A stretch of DNA of 64,000 nucleotides from Voacanga thouarsii (taxonomy: Eukaryota > Streptophyta > Magnoliopsida > Gentianales > Apocynaceae). Position 1 is the stretch's first letter. Each line of letters opens with the position of its first letter. The stretch spans positions 3,110,001 through 3,174,000 of the forward strand of contig JANUWF010001161.1 of NCBI GenBank assembly GCA_026120185.1, written 5' to 3'. The notes under the pieces are model-generated. The model had not been told where the DNA came from. It searched no databases and worked only from the letters and a program-made list of their open reading frames with translations. Of this stretch, positions 35,781 through 47,950 are shown piece by piece. A program made the translations under genes and the position numbers.

Positions 35781-37270
35781 TGATAGGGCTAAATTCATCA
35801 CTAATTTTCCAATTATTTGAGGCTAATTCGAGGTGCTTTTGATGTAATAACTAGGCATATTCCATTCTTTTTGATATTTTGCTTGTGAAAAGTATTCTTG
35901 ATGAATTTGTACAGGGATTAGAAGATTCCGAGCAAAACGTGTGCAATTCTAGTAGCAACTTGGTGCCAAGTCAAGCCACCCAATCCGGTGCCAAGTCAAG
36001 CCACCCAATCCAGTGCCAAGTCTGCTATGGAAAAGCAGAGAAAAACAAAGCAAAGTTGAGGAGCAAACCAGAAGCAACGTGGCACCAGGTTGGTCGAAAT
36101 GACAAGGCATCATGTCCATTCGGTCCAGAGTCGTTATAACTCTGTTTTTGCACGAATTGGGTATCTTCCAAAGGATTTTGGTATTTTTTGAATTCTACTC
36201 AAGCTAGACTTCTCAAGCCATGAATTTTGGTATCAAGAAGGCTTACAAATACAAAAAAAAAAAAAAAAAAAAAACCCAAGAGAATGCTGTGAATTCTAGG
36301 ATCCAAGCTAGCTACTTATTTTTTTAATGGCGAATTCATCACTCAACGAAGCATTGTTCAATAGAGGTTTTCAAGAGAAGAAGAAGGGCTTGTCTATAAG
36401 TTCTATATTTTATCCTTTGTTTACTTTTTGAGAATAATGATGTGCTTAATGTTTTGATTGTAATTGGATATTATTTTTGAAATTATGATTTTGAGTTAAT
36501 TGGGAATTTGATCAATCTATTATTTTCCTTTGTATTTGATTACTAGTTATCATTGATTTGTTGATGTGTTTTCTTTTGATATACTTAGGAAACAATGTTA
36601 GAAGTTCATTGCAATGATTTCATATTTGTTAAATCTTAATAGACGTGGGAAACGGAGTCAAGATTAAAGAAATAAAGTTAATAAAGATTGGCTGATTTCA
36701 CTTAGAGCATAGCGTTATTAACTGATGTCATGTCTATTATCACATAGAGTGTATGAGTAATTATTGAAGGAAGAATTTAATGCATCTTTTGGCTATTTTA
36801 GTGCGATTAGGAAATCTACTAAATTAATCAAACGATAGTGGTTCCATAGATTAGGAAAAAAGTGGAGCCTACATAAGTGAGTTCATGACTTGGGAAATGA
36901 TTGAATTTTACCTAAGTTCATTCATGATGCTAAGAAGACAATTGATTGTGATGAATACTAAGTGATTCAATGTTATGTTCTCAAGATAATTGTTTACTTA
37001 CATGAAATTGAATCCTTGAGTTATGTATGTATATTTTTCTTATTTTTTCCATTTCATTATTTTATTATTTTATTATGTCAATTAACTAATGAAGAAAAGT
37101 GATTAGTGTGTACCTTTTCTTTGAAGGATCTATACTAGTTAATTCCCTAAACTATGCTTGCGATAAGTATACTTACTTGTATATGTAATTTGGGATTAAA
37201 GTTTTAATTAAAACTTAGCTAGGGATAGATTTGAATTTAATGATTTTTATACACCCAAATTTTATGCATA
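35781..37270 (+). repeat. LARD-1 left LTR
   Basis: About 1.49 kb, aligned with 41138-42541 along its length. Two tandem copies of a 25-bp unit (GGTGCCAAGTCAAGCCACCC plus AATCC) at about 35970-36020 are single in the right LTR. A poly-A run at 36255-36274 is also longer here. The ORF at 35879-36139 is LTR sequence. The exact 3' end (near TATGCATA) is uncertain by a few bases. Confidence 0.88.
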
Positions 37271-37277
37271 AATTTTT

Positions 37278-37296
37278 TGGCATCGTTGCTCGGGAA
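37278..37296 (+). other. LARD-1 primer-binding site (tRNA-Asp type, degenerate)
   Basis: TGGCATCGTTGCTCGGGAA follows the LTR after a short T run. It is a mutated form of TGGCGCCGTTGCCGGGGA, the site used by many Athila-like plant elements. Confidence 0.8.
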
Positions 37297-38533
37297 TGCT
37301 GAGATAAATCCACATGATCCAGATAATTTTCACTGATTTGGTTTTGGGATATCTCATTAATTTTTATATACTTTCATTTATTTTTCTATCTTTTTAATTT
37401 TTAAAATAATTTTTCTTCATGGTTTCATGGTTTTCATTGTTATTATTTTCAGTAATTAATTAAATTAAATTAAATAAAAAAGAAAATTACTTTTTGTGGT
37501 TGGACAGAGTTGACCTGGCGCCAGGCCAGAAATTTTGCCTAGGTTCCGGGTCTGCACTATGGAAATCACACAGAAACAAGCTAGGCTAGGCACCAGGCCA
37601 AGCACCCTGACAAGGCGTCGGGTCATGTCAAACATAAGTTCATTAACGGGCAATTTTGGCCATTTTTCAAACCACTTTTTCATCTCCCTCATTTTTCCTC
37701 TCAATCCATCACCAGGTCTTACTTCAAAACACTGCTGGATCATTTTCAACCCTTCCGAAACAATTTCCAAACTCAAAATCATTTTTTTGTTCTTGAAATT
37801 TTAGATTAAAATCAAGAAAAATCCATTTTTTCTTCACAAATCCCATTTTTCAATCTCTCCATCTGGTGCACAATTTCTTCAATCTCTTGGCATAGGATCA
37901 TTGCCTATACCATAGAGATCATTGTAGTATAATTTTTTTTTTTTTTACTTTTTAACGTTCAATTTTTCATATTTATTATTGGATATTTTTGTGTACATTA
38001 TGGTCTGAAAATTCTCATTTTTCTTGGTTTTTTGGATTGGATGGAAATTTTGCATTCTTTGAAGATTAGATAGCATGGGTATGTGATAGACAATGGTATT
38101 TTATTAATAAAATTGATGTATTACATCTTTTTGATAGCTATTGAGCATGCCTCTCATATGTATAATTTTAAGCCTACGAAGAAATGTTCTTCATATATTG
38201 AGAGATAATTGTTGTGCTAATTTATTTATATTTTTAAATTAACATTGTGATAATAAGATTTAAACGTGACATAGATGGCATTGTTACTTTGATCATGGGT
38301 ACTGATATTATGTTTGGGATTGGACAATGGCTATCTTTTTGCAGGTTTCATTGGGGGGGTTTGTGCTATATTAGTGAGGTGTTTAGTGGTATATTGAGGT
38401 GGTTGATCAATTGAGTGGGTGTTGTGATTGTGAGGAGGTTGAGATTTGCGTTGATTGTACGTTGAGGATTAATCTTGAGTGTGTTCTACCCTCCTTCCTT
38501 TCTTTAATCTTTTTCGATCATCTCACATTCATC
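37297..38533 (+). other. LARD-1 leader
   Basis: Non-coding by eye. Part of it (about 37515-37625) looks like a diverged copy of the LTR stretch 35960-36130: GGCGCCAGG motifs, then CTATGGAAA, GGCACCAGG and CTGACAAGGCGTCGGGTCATG in the same order. ORFs at 37465-37782 (-) and 37535-37804 (+) overlap this and have no support. Confidence 0.5.
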
Positions 38534-39765
38534 ATGTCTAGGAGACCAAAGGGTATGGCACTTGGGCCCAAGAGAGCTCATGCTTCGTCATCTTCTACAC
38601 CATCTTTTGAGCATCTACCTACCCAACCTACCCAATTCATTGATCCTACATGTCAGATACAATACCAAAGTCATCAACACAATAAAACAATAGTAGAAAA
38701 GATGTACAAGTTTTTCTTAGATAATTCATTGCAGCATTCCACTGTGTTTAGGAGACTGGTTTAAGAGCCTATTGTCCTGTTAAGGTGAAAGAATTTTATG
38801 CTAATCTGTAAGACAAGAAGAAGAACAATTTTGAGGCCATCTCTACTATGGTCAAGGGGATGCCTATTGAGTTTGACAGTGCTATATTAGCCAGGATCTT
38901 GGGTGTGCCTGATGATGGTCCATCGATAGTTATGGACCATTATAATCAAAAAATTATTTCTCATCCTACTTGTGATGTGGATGCTATTAGGACGAGATTG
39001 CAAATGTGCAGGAAGGGACATATAGGACAGTATCGCAATTACTCCAACAAAGATCTTAGTGCTCAACTACATGCCCTAGTCTACATTTTCTCTTTCGATG
39101 TCTATCCTAAGGGTAGTGGCTTCAATGAGTCTAAAGTCTTTGATGTCCATATTCTTGAAAAGATGATGAGGTGTGTGTCTATCCCTCTTACTTCTATTAT
39201 TATTTACTCTGTGATGGAAGCTATGTACTTTCGCATCTCAGCCAAAGCCCTAAACTTTCCCTTAGTCATTATGCGTATCTTATAGGACTTTGGAGTGATT
39301 GTGTTGGAGAGATTAGTAAGCCGACGACTGAGTAGGACTTAGTGACAGAGTATACCTTAGTTTAGTGCAGCTATAGATACGGTGAGAGAGAGAGAGAAGG
39401 TGGAAGAAACCATTTGAGGTACAGTATTTGGAGATGGTAAAGTTTCTCCTTGATGATGATGGGCCAAAAGAGAAGCCTACTCAGCCTTGCACCTAGACCA
39501 GTAGTTCTTGCTCTAGTGCTGACTTTGAGGCATGAGTGGAGGCCCAACTAGAGCAGTTGAGCCTTGGACTTGAGACATAGACGACCATCCTCCTCTAGCA
39601 ACGAGACTCTATTGCCAATCTCCATAGACGTCGGGATGTCCAGGAGTAGCGGTTGCTACTTTGATACAACTGTCCATTAGTACATCCACTTGTAGAGACA
39701 CCAGAGATACTGATGATGATGCTGTAGTTGGGACTGATGATGATGATTTTGAGGATGCTACTTCC
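38534..39765 (+). pseudogene. LARD-1 ORF resembling PF20167 plant transposon protein (broken)
   Basis: The start MSRRPKGMALGPKRAHA, with a Ser/Pro/Thr-rich head, is typical of this plant retrotransposon ORF. The domain follows: VKVKEFYANL, then KNNFEAISTMVKGMPIEFDS, ILARILGVPDDGPS, then NKDLSAQLHALVYIFSFDVYPKGS and ALNFPLVIMRIL. The frame changes near 38750-38770, and TAA replaces the codon after YANL. The second open part is 38848-39285, ending TAG after MRIL. A coiled, Gln/Leu-rich tail with stops and an acidic DDDDFED end follow to about 39765. The function of this family is unknown to me. It is neither a polymerase nor an obvious capsid protein. Confidence 0.65.
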
Positions 39766-41122
39766 TGATTTCCTGCATACTTATTTTTCTTTTATGTTAT
39801 GTTGTTTTTCTTTTTTTTCTTTTCATTTGAATTTTTATGGCCTTTCTTAGTTTTTAGCTATTCCTTTACTTTGCTTTTTCTAGATTTATACTTTTAGGTT
39901 TTGTTTCTTTGTTCTACGAATGCCCTAACATTGTTCAAGGAATATGTTCCAATTTGATGACATTCAGCACTCTTTTGTGGAACATGGTTATGGAAATATT
40001 TTCTTTTTTCTATTCTCCTTCTTTATTTATTTTAGTTTGTTGGCTTTGCTTTCATTGTTATATTTTTTTGCATTGAGGACAATATCCAATTTTAGTGTGG
40101 GAGGCCATTTTAGCATTGAAGATATTTCCATACACATTTTGGCTGGCTGAAATTTTTGAGAAAATTTCCAAAATTTTTGTGATTTTCATTACTTAGCAAG
40201 GTTGTAATTATCTTTCTTATTTGGATATGAAGTTTGTCATTCACTTGGTCAATTTTTATCAATAAATTAGTTTATTAGATGAGATATGCTAAGACTTAAG
40301 AATTTGGGTTAATCTTGTTTATGCATTAGCGTTTGAGTATTATTTGACTTATCTAGTTTGAACATGGAAAATGTGATAAATATGGGAAAAGTTGTTGGCT
40401 AACTCTTGTATTATATGTTTAAAATTTACTTGACTTTGAGTTGTGATAAGGAATGTGAAAAAAATAATCTTTGAGTGGAAAGATTATGGAAAAAAGCAAC
40501 TGATTGTGAGTTAAAAAATGAGAAAAATGAGTTGAAAAGAACTTGTTTCATCATTGAAGATGAGAAAAATAATTTTGCTTGATTATAAGGGCCAATACTG
40601 ATAGTGAAGAGAAATCTACTTTCCTGAGGCTATTAATTCCCAAAAGCAAGAGAAAGAAAATTATTGAAAATATGATGAGTGATGACTATAATGGGCCAAT
40701 ACATCGCGTGAAGTGAAATCCATTTACTTAAGGCTAACAATTCCCTAAGTTATTGAATTGAGAAAAAATAATAGATTATTTTCCTTAAATCATGACTTGA
40801 ATTGTGTAATTTTTAGGTTTATAATACTTTAGTTGGTACTTGTATAATTCATGCTATCTACGTTTTTGCTTAAAGAGTGAAATAAATTTCTTAGACTAAA
40901 GTATAAACTTGTTTAATTTGACTCTAAGAGTCTTGTTATGTCGTATCAAGTGCTTCAATTTGTAATTTTTTTCAAATGGTTGACTAAATGGCAAGTTATA
41001 TCTAAACTTTGAAGGTAGGTTATAAGCCTTGTTGTGATCAAATTTTGGAAAAATAAAATCTTACGTTTTCTTATTATTTTCTTCTTGACTTAAGTGTTTT
41101 GCTTAAGGACAAGCAAAGATTC
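39766..41122 (+). other. LARD-1 3' non-coding region
   Basis: T-rich, without a supported gene. It holds a purine-tract-like motif at 40075-40104 and a twofold degenerate repeat of about 104 bp (GGGCCAATA at 40589 and again at 40693, each followed by GTGAAG, GAAATC and AATTCCC). The ORF at 39944-40150 is T-rich and has no support. Confidence 0.5.
40075..40104 (+). other. Second polypurine-tract-like motif in LARD-1
   Basis: GAGGACAA, then AGTGTGGGAGG. The true PPT has AAGGACAA, then AGTGTGGGGGA with similar spacing. It lies about 1.03 kb upstream of the LTR. Confidence 0.4.
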
Positions 41123-41137
41123 AAGTGTGGGGGAATG
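41123..41137 (+). other. LARD-1 polypurine tract
   Basis: AAGTGTGGGGGAATG lies directly before the right LTR, with the upstream AAGGACAAGCAAAGA context common in Athila-like elements. Confidence 0.85.
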
Positions 41138-42541
41138 TGATAGGGCTAAATTCATTACTAATTTCCTAGTAATTTGAGGCTAATTCGAGGTTCTTTTGAA
41201 GTAATAACTAGGCATATTCCTTTTTATTTAATATTTTGCGTGTGGAAAGTGTTCATGATGAATTTTTGCAGGAATTAGAAGATTTTGAGTAAAAAGTGTG
41301 TAATTCCAGTAGAAACCCGGCACCCAGTCAAGCTACCCAACCTAGCACCAGGTGTGCTCTGGAAAAGCAAAGCAAAGTAGAGCAAAATAGAGGAGCAAAC
41401 CAGAAGCAACCCAGCACCAGGTTGATCGACGTGATCAGGCCCCAGGTCCATTCTATCCAGTGTCGATGTAACTCTTTTTTCACTCACATTTGGTATTTTC
41501 TAAAGGATTTTGATATTTTCTTAATTATACTCAGACTAGACTTCTCAAGTCATGGATTTGTTATCAAAGAGGCTTATAAATACAAGAAAAACATAAGAGA
41601 ATGGTGTAAATTCAAAGATACAAGCCAGCTACTTATTTTTCAAAGGCGAATTCATCACTTAGCGGAGCATTATTCAAAGGAGGTTTTTAAGAGAAGAAGA
41701 AGGGCTTGTCTATGAGTTCTATCATTTATCCTTTGTTTACTATTCTAGAACAATGATGTACTTAATGTTTTAATTGTAATTGGATATTGTTTTCAAAATT
41801 ATGATTTTGAGATAGTTGGGATTTTGATTTATTGATGTGTTTTCTTCTAATTGACTTAGGAAACGATTTTAGAAGTTCAATGCATTGATTTTATATTTGT
41901 TAAATCTTATTAGACTTGGGAAATAAAGTTAAGATTAAAGAACTAAAGTGATCAAATATTGGTTAAATTCACCAAGAGCATATGGTTATTGACTGATTTC
42001 ATATTTATTATCTCATAGAGTATATGGTAATTATTGACGAAAGAATTTCATGCATCTTTTGGCTATTTTAGTGCGATTTGGAAATATGCTAAATGAATCA
42101 AGAGATTATAGTTCCATAGATTAGGAAAGAAATGGTGTCTACATAAGTCAGTTCATGACCTGGGAAACTATTGGATTTTACTTAAGTTCCTTCATGATGC
42201 CAAGATGACAATTGATTGTGATGAATGCTAAGTGGTTCAATATTATATTCTCAAGATAATTGTCCAGTTACATAAGATTGAATACTTGAGTTATGTATGT
42301 ATATTTTTCTTATTTTTTCCTTTTTATTATTTTATTACTTTTTGGGTCAGTTAAATAATAAATGAAAAGTGATTAGGGTGTACTTTATCTAATAAGGATA
42401 GATACTCGTTAGTTTCCTATACTATACTTGCGATGAGTATACTTGCTCATATATGTAATTTGAAATTAAAGTTTTAATTAAAACTTGGCAACGGATGGAT
42501 TTAGATTTAATGATTTTTATACACCCAAAATTTGTGTGTCA
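41138..42541 (+). repeat. LARD-1 right LTR
   Basis: 1404 bp, TGATAGGGC...TGTGTCA. It is a copy of the left LTR with scattered substitutions and a shorter first part. ORFs at 41275-41487 (-) and 41296-41715 (+) are LTR sequence. Confidence 0.9.
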
Positions 42542-42577
42542 ATATTCCATCAGAAGCTTTATTATGGTTTTCGCTAT

Positions 42578-42589
42578 GCTCTAACACCA
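42578..42589 (-). other. PBS of the gypsy remnant G6
   Basis: TGGTGTTAGAGC on the - strand, a degenerate initiator tRNA-Met site. About 35 bp of leader survives before LARD-1. Confidence 0.65.
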
Positions 42590-45210
42590 TTTTTCACACC
42601 CCATCTTTCAATAGCGCAGCAGTCTTCAATTTTTTTTTTTTTTTTTTTGGGATGTCGCCCTGTCTAGTTACCCAAACAAGGGTTTTTTTTATAGCAAACT
42701 TCATCCAATATGCAGCAAGATTTTTTACAAAATAATTTTATTAATCTCAAGAGAATATATAGAGTTTGATCTTGGAAAGAAATACTTAAAATACAATAGA
42801 TCTAAGATGGTGCGTGAGTCTCTAGGAGTCCATGACACTTCTGCTGTGCCCCTGATCCTAAAATTTTAAAATAGAAATAATACACGTGTTAGCATAAGGC
42901 TCAATGAGTCTCGTGTGTGCTAGTGTTTTTTCCACTCAAAATAACTCATGAAGAGCAATCTCTAACATAAATAAGCTAGTCTAGAAATTCTCGTGTGTAA
43001 AAATTCTAAAACATATATTCAAGGGTTCCGTGTGAAAACATAGTGATTTAAGTATTCAAAAGATCAAAATAGAAACATGTTAATTCATGGATTCAGGAAT
43101 TCTAGTTTAAAATTTTCTAATTCAATTATTCAAGTATTCGAGTATTCAGGTATTCAAATATAGTCAGTGCTTAGGCCAAATATTCAAGTCAGTGCTTATG
43201 ACATGTTGTGAAGTAAGTGTTTACAAGTATTCAAGTCAGTGTTTATGCCAAGTGTTCAAGTCAGTACTTGTGCTAAGTATTTAAATCAGAGCATAAGCCA
43301 AGTATTAAAGTCAATGCATATGCTAAGTATTCAAGTCAGTGCTTATGCTATGTATTCAAGTCAGTGCATAAGCCAAGTATTCAAGTTAGTGCTTATGCTA
43401 AGTAGTATGCTAACGTGAAGTACTGTGTTTATGCAAAGCATTCAGGTTAGTGCATACACCAAGTATTCAAGATAGTGCGTACGCCAAGCATTCAATTCAA
43501 TGCTTATGGTAACTATTCAAGTCAGTACATACGCCAAATATTCATTTCAGTACTTACGCCAAGTATTCTACTTAATCATGTATTGGACACAGGAATTGTC
43601 ATGATCAGGAATTCAAAATTCATGATGTTCCCAAGAATTCAAGGTCTATGATATTTATAGTGTTTCCCAAATTCATGTAGGAAACTCGAATTTAAGTATA
43701 TTAAGAAACCATTTTCCAAATTACCAAAAACCAGGATTTGGAAACCAAAGAAATCACACGAGATGTTTCATATCCATAATCCTCCAAAAAACAATGCTTG
43801 ATGACGTTTTCAGTTCAAGTATGAGGTTCGTGTCAAACTATATCAGGAAAGCATTTTCAAATTAGGAAAACATTAGCTTTACTAGAAAAAAACACTAGCA
43901 AATCGGGACTTTAAAATTCTTAGGACTCACCTTGTGTCCTACGTTATACTGTATTCATAATCCTTAAGCCTTTGCGAGACCTTTAAGGTAGAAACCTACA
44001 TCCGTCATCATTTCACACATCCTTTAATATTCTAGAATTCACAACCAACATATATCCCCAATTATATATTGCTAAGGAAATTACCAATTCCCAATTTCTT
44101 CATTTCATACTAAAATGGGATAAACATCTGGAGGTATTTCAAATCCATTTTATTACTCTTTCCCTCAAACATATTTCAAAGCCTTCAGACTATTCCATGA
44201 TCCTTCGTGCATCTAATGGCTCATACAAAATTAACCTATAGCTCTATTTTCTTAGACCAAAATTATGCATTTTTCTCTCCTTGGCACACATTAATATTCT
44301 TGTCACAACTTTTGATTCCCAAGTCCGAATGATGCCAAACTAATCCAAAATGTCCTCAACACTATCCTTTATGATTTTCAATTCATGAAATTCCAGCTTC
44401 TCTTTCCATTTTGTTCATTTTTAAGCATTAACTCTCAGCACTCTAATTCCCGTAACTAATCTAGCAGCCTTTGGTATTTATGTCATAACTTTCTATCTAC
44501 AAATCCAAATCATATTAGTCCGAAAATGATTAAAACATTTCGCTACAACTTTCACTTCATAGAGTTTTGGCATAATCAAACAATTTGTACAGTTTATTAC
44601 TTCTTTAGATCTGCACAAAAAATCTTCAAACTAGAATTGATGTTGTTGTTTCCTTTCTTTCACATAACCAATTCTCCATTCTTTTACACAATATGCATGT
44701 CACTTGAGCATTCCAATAACTTTTTTATGGTTTAAATGTTACATAAAACCCTTTGGTTTCGGTTATAAAGAAATCAGTATGTCACTTGTGCAGAATAACA
44801 AAACAGCATCCATAAAAATGAATTAATTCATTGTTTTCTTCAATAATCAAACCATGTTTTAATTTAATTCATTCTTTCAGCTTTACAGCCACAATTACTC
44901 CTTCAAACCACCTTCAAAAACCACACAAAACACAGTATATAGTGCCTGTAGTCTACCGGCACACACAAACACTTCACAACATAACTAATTTTTTTGAAGA
45001 AAATCATAAAATTCCATGAATTTATGAACAATATTTATACCAAAATAATCCTTGTACAGCATACTTTAACTTTAATTCAAGAACTACAAACTTTTACCTT
45101 GTTTGTAGCTTGATCTAAGCTTGAAATGTCCCAAGTACTCATTCCTTTCTTCTACGAAAATTCTCTCTCTCCTTTTTTTTTCCTTCTAATTGATGGGATT
45201 TCTATATCAC
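42590..45210 (-). repeat. G6 gypsy LTR (5' LTR remnant, - strand)
   Basis: Starts next to the PBS with TTTTTCACACCCC, followed by a poly-T run and GGGATGTCGCCCTGTCTAG, the block shared by all gypsy LTRs here. It includes the 25-bp tandem array. The far end near 45210 (TATATCACA) is a guess. No matching internal domain is left. ORFs at 42485, 42532, 44526 and 44831 are repeat sequence. No tRNA-like module was found in it. Confidence 0.6.
43128..43575. repeat. Degenerate 25-bp tandem repeat array
   Basis: The unit is near AAGTATTCAAGTCAGTGCTT plus ATGCC. Exact 25-bp steps can be read at 43325, 43350 and 43375. About 16-17 diverged units, with a local disruption near 43400-43430. Confidence 0.9.
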
Positions 45211-45222
45211 AATAATGGTTAC

Positions 45223-46983
45223 TGTGGCAGAAACTACGAAATCCAAGCCCCAAGATCACAATCAAGTGATTTAAAATAGGTTTAACAAATAACAAAGGTA
45301 ACGGTTTTACATTGAATTTGAGCATCTGAAAACAAAAATCTTCCTTCTTGTCTGATGATTGTGGTACGATCCAGCAATCCTCTTGATGCTAATGGATCAC
45401 AAATAGGTTAATTGTCGTGCCTCTGTGATCATAGTACGCAATCACCTCTAACAGCAGTCCACACGTGGGTCACTCTCAAGCACCAAGATGTTTCTGTGCT
45501 AGCAAAAAAACCAAAAAGGCGGCAAGGGTTTTTTTTTTTCTCATTTGCAGAAGAACAACGAGAGAAAGAGAAAAGAAGAGAAGGTTTTTGAGGATGTTGT
45601 TTACCGTGAATAGCTCTCCCCAATAGGTATTATGTATATCTCACATATATCATGAAAACCACACTGAAAACACTCCATTTGAGAATTCTAAAACAATTAG
45701 AAATCTCTAATTGTAATTGGAACCATCAAGTTCTCACAATTACAATTTTGCCCATAAATTATAACTAATTATAATTTGACCACAACAACTTCTCTTTCTC
45801 GCAATTAACCCCACTATGTTATCAAATAACATCTTGAGTATATAATCCTCTATTGTGTGTGAACTATTAGGGTTCCCCGTCAATTGGTAGCAAACATGAA
45901 TTATTTCAAACGTCTTTGAGATTAATAATCCATCATTAATTAGAATTAACATATTAATTCTTATCAGGATTGGTTTATTAATTTATTAATTAATAAACCA
46001 ATATTCGACAGATCATGAGCGGTATCTAGCAACACATCATGACCACCTAAGAGTCTAGAAAGTCAAGTGGCTTGACATAAATCCTTCAATAACAAACTAT
46101 AGTGCAAATAACTCCGGTCACCATATAATATCTCATTCAATCTGGAGTACAGAATTAGTGCCAACACCCTCCAGAATATATATATATATATATATATATA
46201 AATATACATATATATTAATTCGGGCCTGAATATAACAGTACTTGTACCAGGAACCCACTACTCTAGATGTGTATCAATTGGAACTATTTCCAATACACAA
46301 TTACCTTAGCCAAGGACTTCTCGAGTAGTAATTCCTACAAGTGGCCGTGAGATATTCGCCCCTACTATTAGGAGTAGTGAATCCTTTATTGACCCGCTTA
46401 ACTACTTTCGTTTACCTCACAATGTACCCAATATCCATCCCATAGGCGGCCGTCAATCTGGCTCCAGAGATTGGAATCAAAGCACAATGCTCAGCAAACA
46501 AAGTACCTTAGAGATCTCAAGTCTAAGGATAATTGTACGTTTGCTATATTAAGAATATATCACTGGCACTAAATAGCTATCCATGTGATTATCTTATAGC
46601 TGGGTCATCGAATGTACTTATTCTATTAACAAGAATCCACGTGTTAACTTTGAGTATCTCAATACTCACAGATATAAGAAACACCGCCTAATCAAATCAG
46701 GAAGTCTAAGACATGCTAGTCTTAATGCATTAATAATGTCCTATCTCATTAATACTATGACTAGGGACTATTTAAGTACTAACATTATACCGTGTAGTAG
46801 AAATCTCATATCATGATCTTTATTATGATTTTCTTAGCACTGTGTTGTACTAAGGACTTTATCTAACAGTTATTTTACACAAAAGTAAACAAAAGATACT
46901 ATAAGATAAATAATGCCTTTTATTAAAATAAAATGTGTCATATGCAATGTACAAATGATTGCCTCTGGAGCATAACACTAACA
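45223..46983 (-). repeat. Copia 3' LTR
   Basis: On the - strand it starts TGTTAGTGTTATGCTCC (46983) after the purine-rich AGTGCAAGTGGAAATT. The other end is set near 45223 by a TG (TGTGGCAGAAACTACG) and is uncertain. Contains a TA microsatellite. The partner LTR lies beyond the window end. ORFs at 45429 and 45740 have no support. Confidence 0.7.
46175..46201. repeat. (TA)n microsatellite
   Basis: A TA run of about 27 bp in the Copia LTR. Confidence 0.9.
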
Positions 46984-46997
46984 AATTTCCACTTGCA

Positions 46998-47950
46998 CTA
47001 GAGCCAATCATTCATGTATCTAATATCGAATGACTCAACATGCCTATCATATTTCTTTTGGGATAGTGCTTTTGTAAGTGGGCTAGCTATGTTCTCATCC
47101 GTGGAAACTCTCTCTATCTTTACATCATTCCTATCTATGATCTCCCGGATCAGACGATAGCGTCGCAGTACGTGTTTGGATCGTTGGTGAGACCATTGTT
47201 CCTTTGCTTGTGTAATGGCTCCGTTGTTGTCACAATACAAAGATATTGGACTAACAATGCTAGGAACCACACCCAATTCTGTCACGAACTTCTTGATCTA
47301 TACGGCCTCTTTAGCTGCTTTAGAAGCGGCTATGTACTCAACTTCTGTCATAGAGTTGGCAATAGTCTCTTGTTTTGAACTCTTCCAACTTATTACCCCC
47401 TCCGCACAACGTAAACACGTAGCTAGATTGTGATTTGAAATCATCTTTGTCAGATTTAAAATTAGCATTAGTATACCCGTTTATTTTCAAATCACCTTCT
47501 CCATATACTAAGAACACATTCTTAGTCCTTCATAAGTACTTAAGGATGTTCTTTATAGCCATCCAATGACCCTCACCAGGGTCTGATTGGTATCTCCTCG
47601 TCAAACAAAGAGCATAAGATATATCGTACATTGTACATATCATAGTGTACATGATAGATCTAACTGCCGAAGCATATAGAATCTTACTCATGTGATCACT
47701 TTTAACTTGTGTCTTGGGAAACATCGACTTTGAAAGGCTTACACCATATGACATGGGGAAGAATTCCTTTTTGGATTGATCCATGCTAAGCCTCTTTAGA
47801 ACTTTACCTATGTATATAGCCTGTGAAAGACCTAGCAACCTTTTAGATCTGTCTCTATAGAACCTTATTCCAAGAGTATAGGTTGCTTCACCAAGGACTT
47901 TTATGGAGAATTGTTTAGACAACCAAACTTTAACCATTTGCAAGATAGGT
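46998..47950 (-). pseudogene. pol: Copia pol: RT C-terminal part and RNase H (split by G3)
   Basis: Ty1/copia RT thumb and RNase H on the - strand. It opens with LQMVKVWLSKQFSIKVLGEA, TLGIRFYRDRSKRLLGLSQA and YQSDPGEGHW. After a stop near 47527, more frame follows: GYTNANF (Asp to Asn at a catalytic position), ISWKSSKQETIANSMTEVEY, and the open end piece 47285-46998 with LYCDNNGAITQAKEQWSHQR and KVKIERVST-type sequence up to YMNDWL. Breaks: that stop, a one-base frameshift near 47395, and a TAG at a Trp position near 47298. The upstream half lies at 62201-62841, across G3. Confidence 0.92.
47946..47950. repeat. Left target-site duplication of G3 (TAGGT)
   Basis: Identical to 62196-62200; both flank TG...CA LTR ends. 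Joining the two sides restores Copia RT order across the site. Confidence 0.95.

Larger units (their letters stand above)
35781..42541 (+). mobile_element. LARD-1: non-autonomous LTR retrotransposon with perfect TSD
   Basis: 6.76 kb. Left LTR is 35781 to about 37270, right LTR 41138-42541, both starting TGATAGGGCTAAATTCAT. A tRNA-Asp-like PBS lies at 37278 and a purine tract ends at 41137. The target duplication ATATT lies at 35776-35780 and 42542-42546. There is no gag, protease, RT or integrase. The interior has one broken ORF with a plant-transposon-protein-like domain and long non-coding stretches. This is the make-up of a large retrotransposon derivative mobilised by another element. The PBS type suggests a partner of the Athila/Tat branch (inference). 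Confidence 0.9.

Noticed and set aside
43128..43575. CRISPR-like array
   Set aside because: Units run directly into each other with no spacers, in a plant LTR; a plain tandem repeat.
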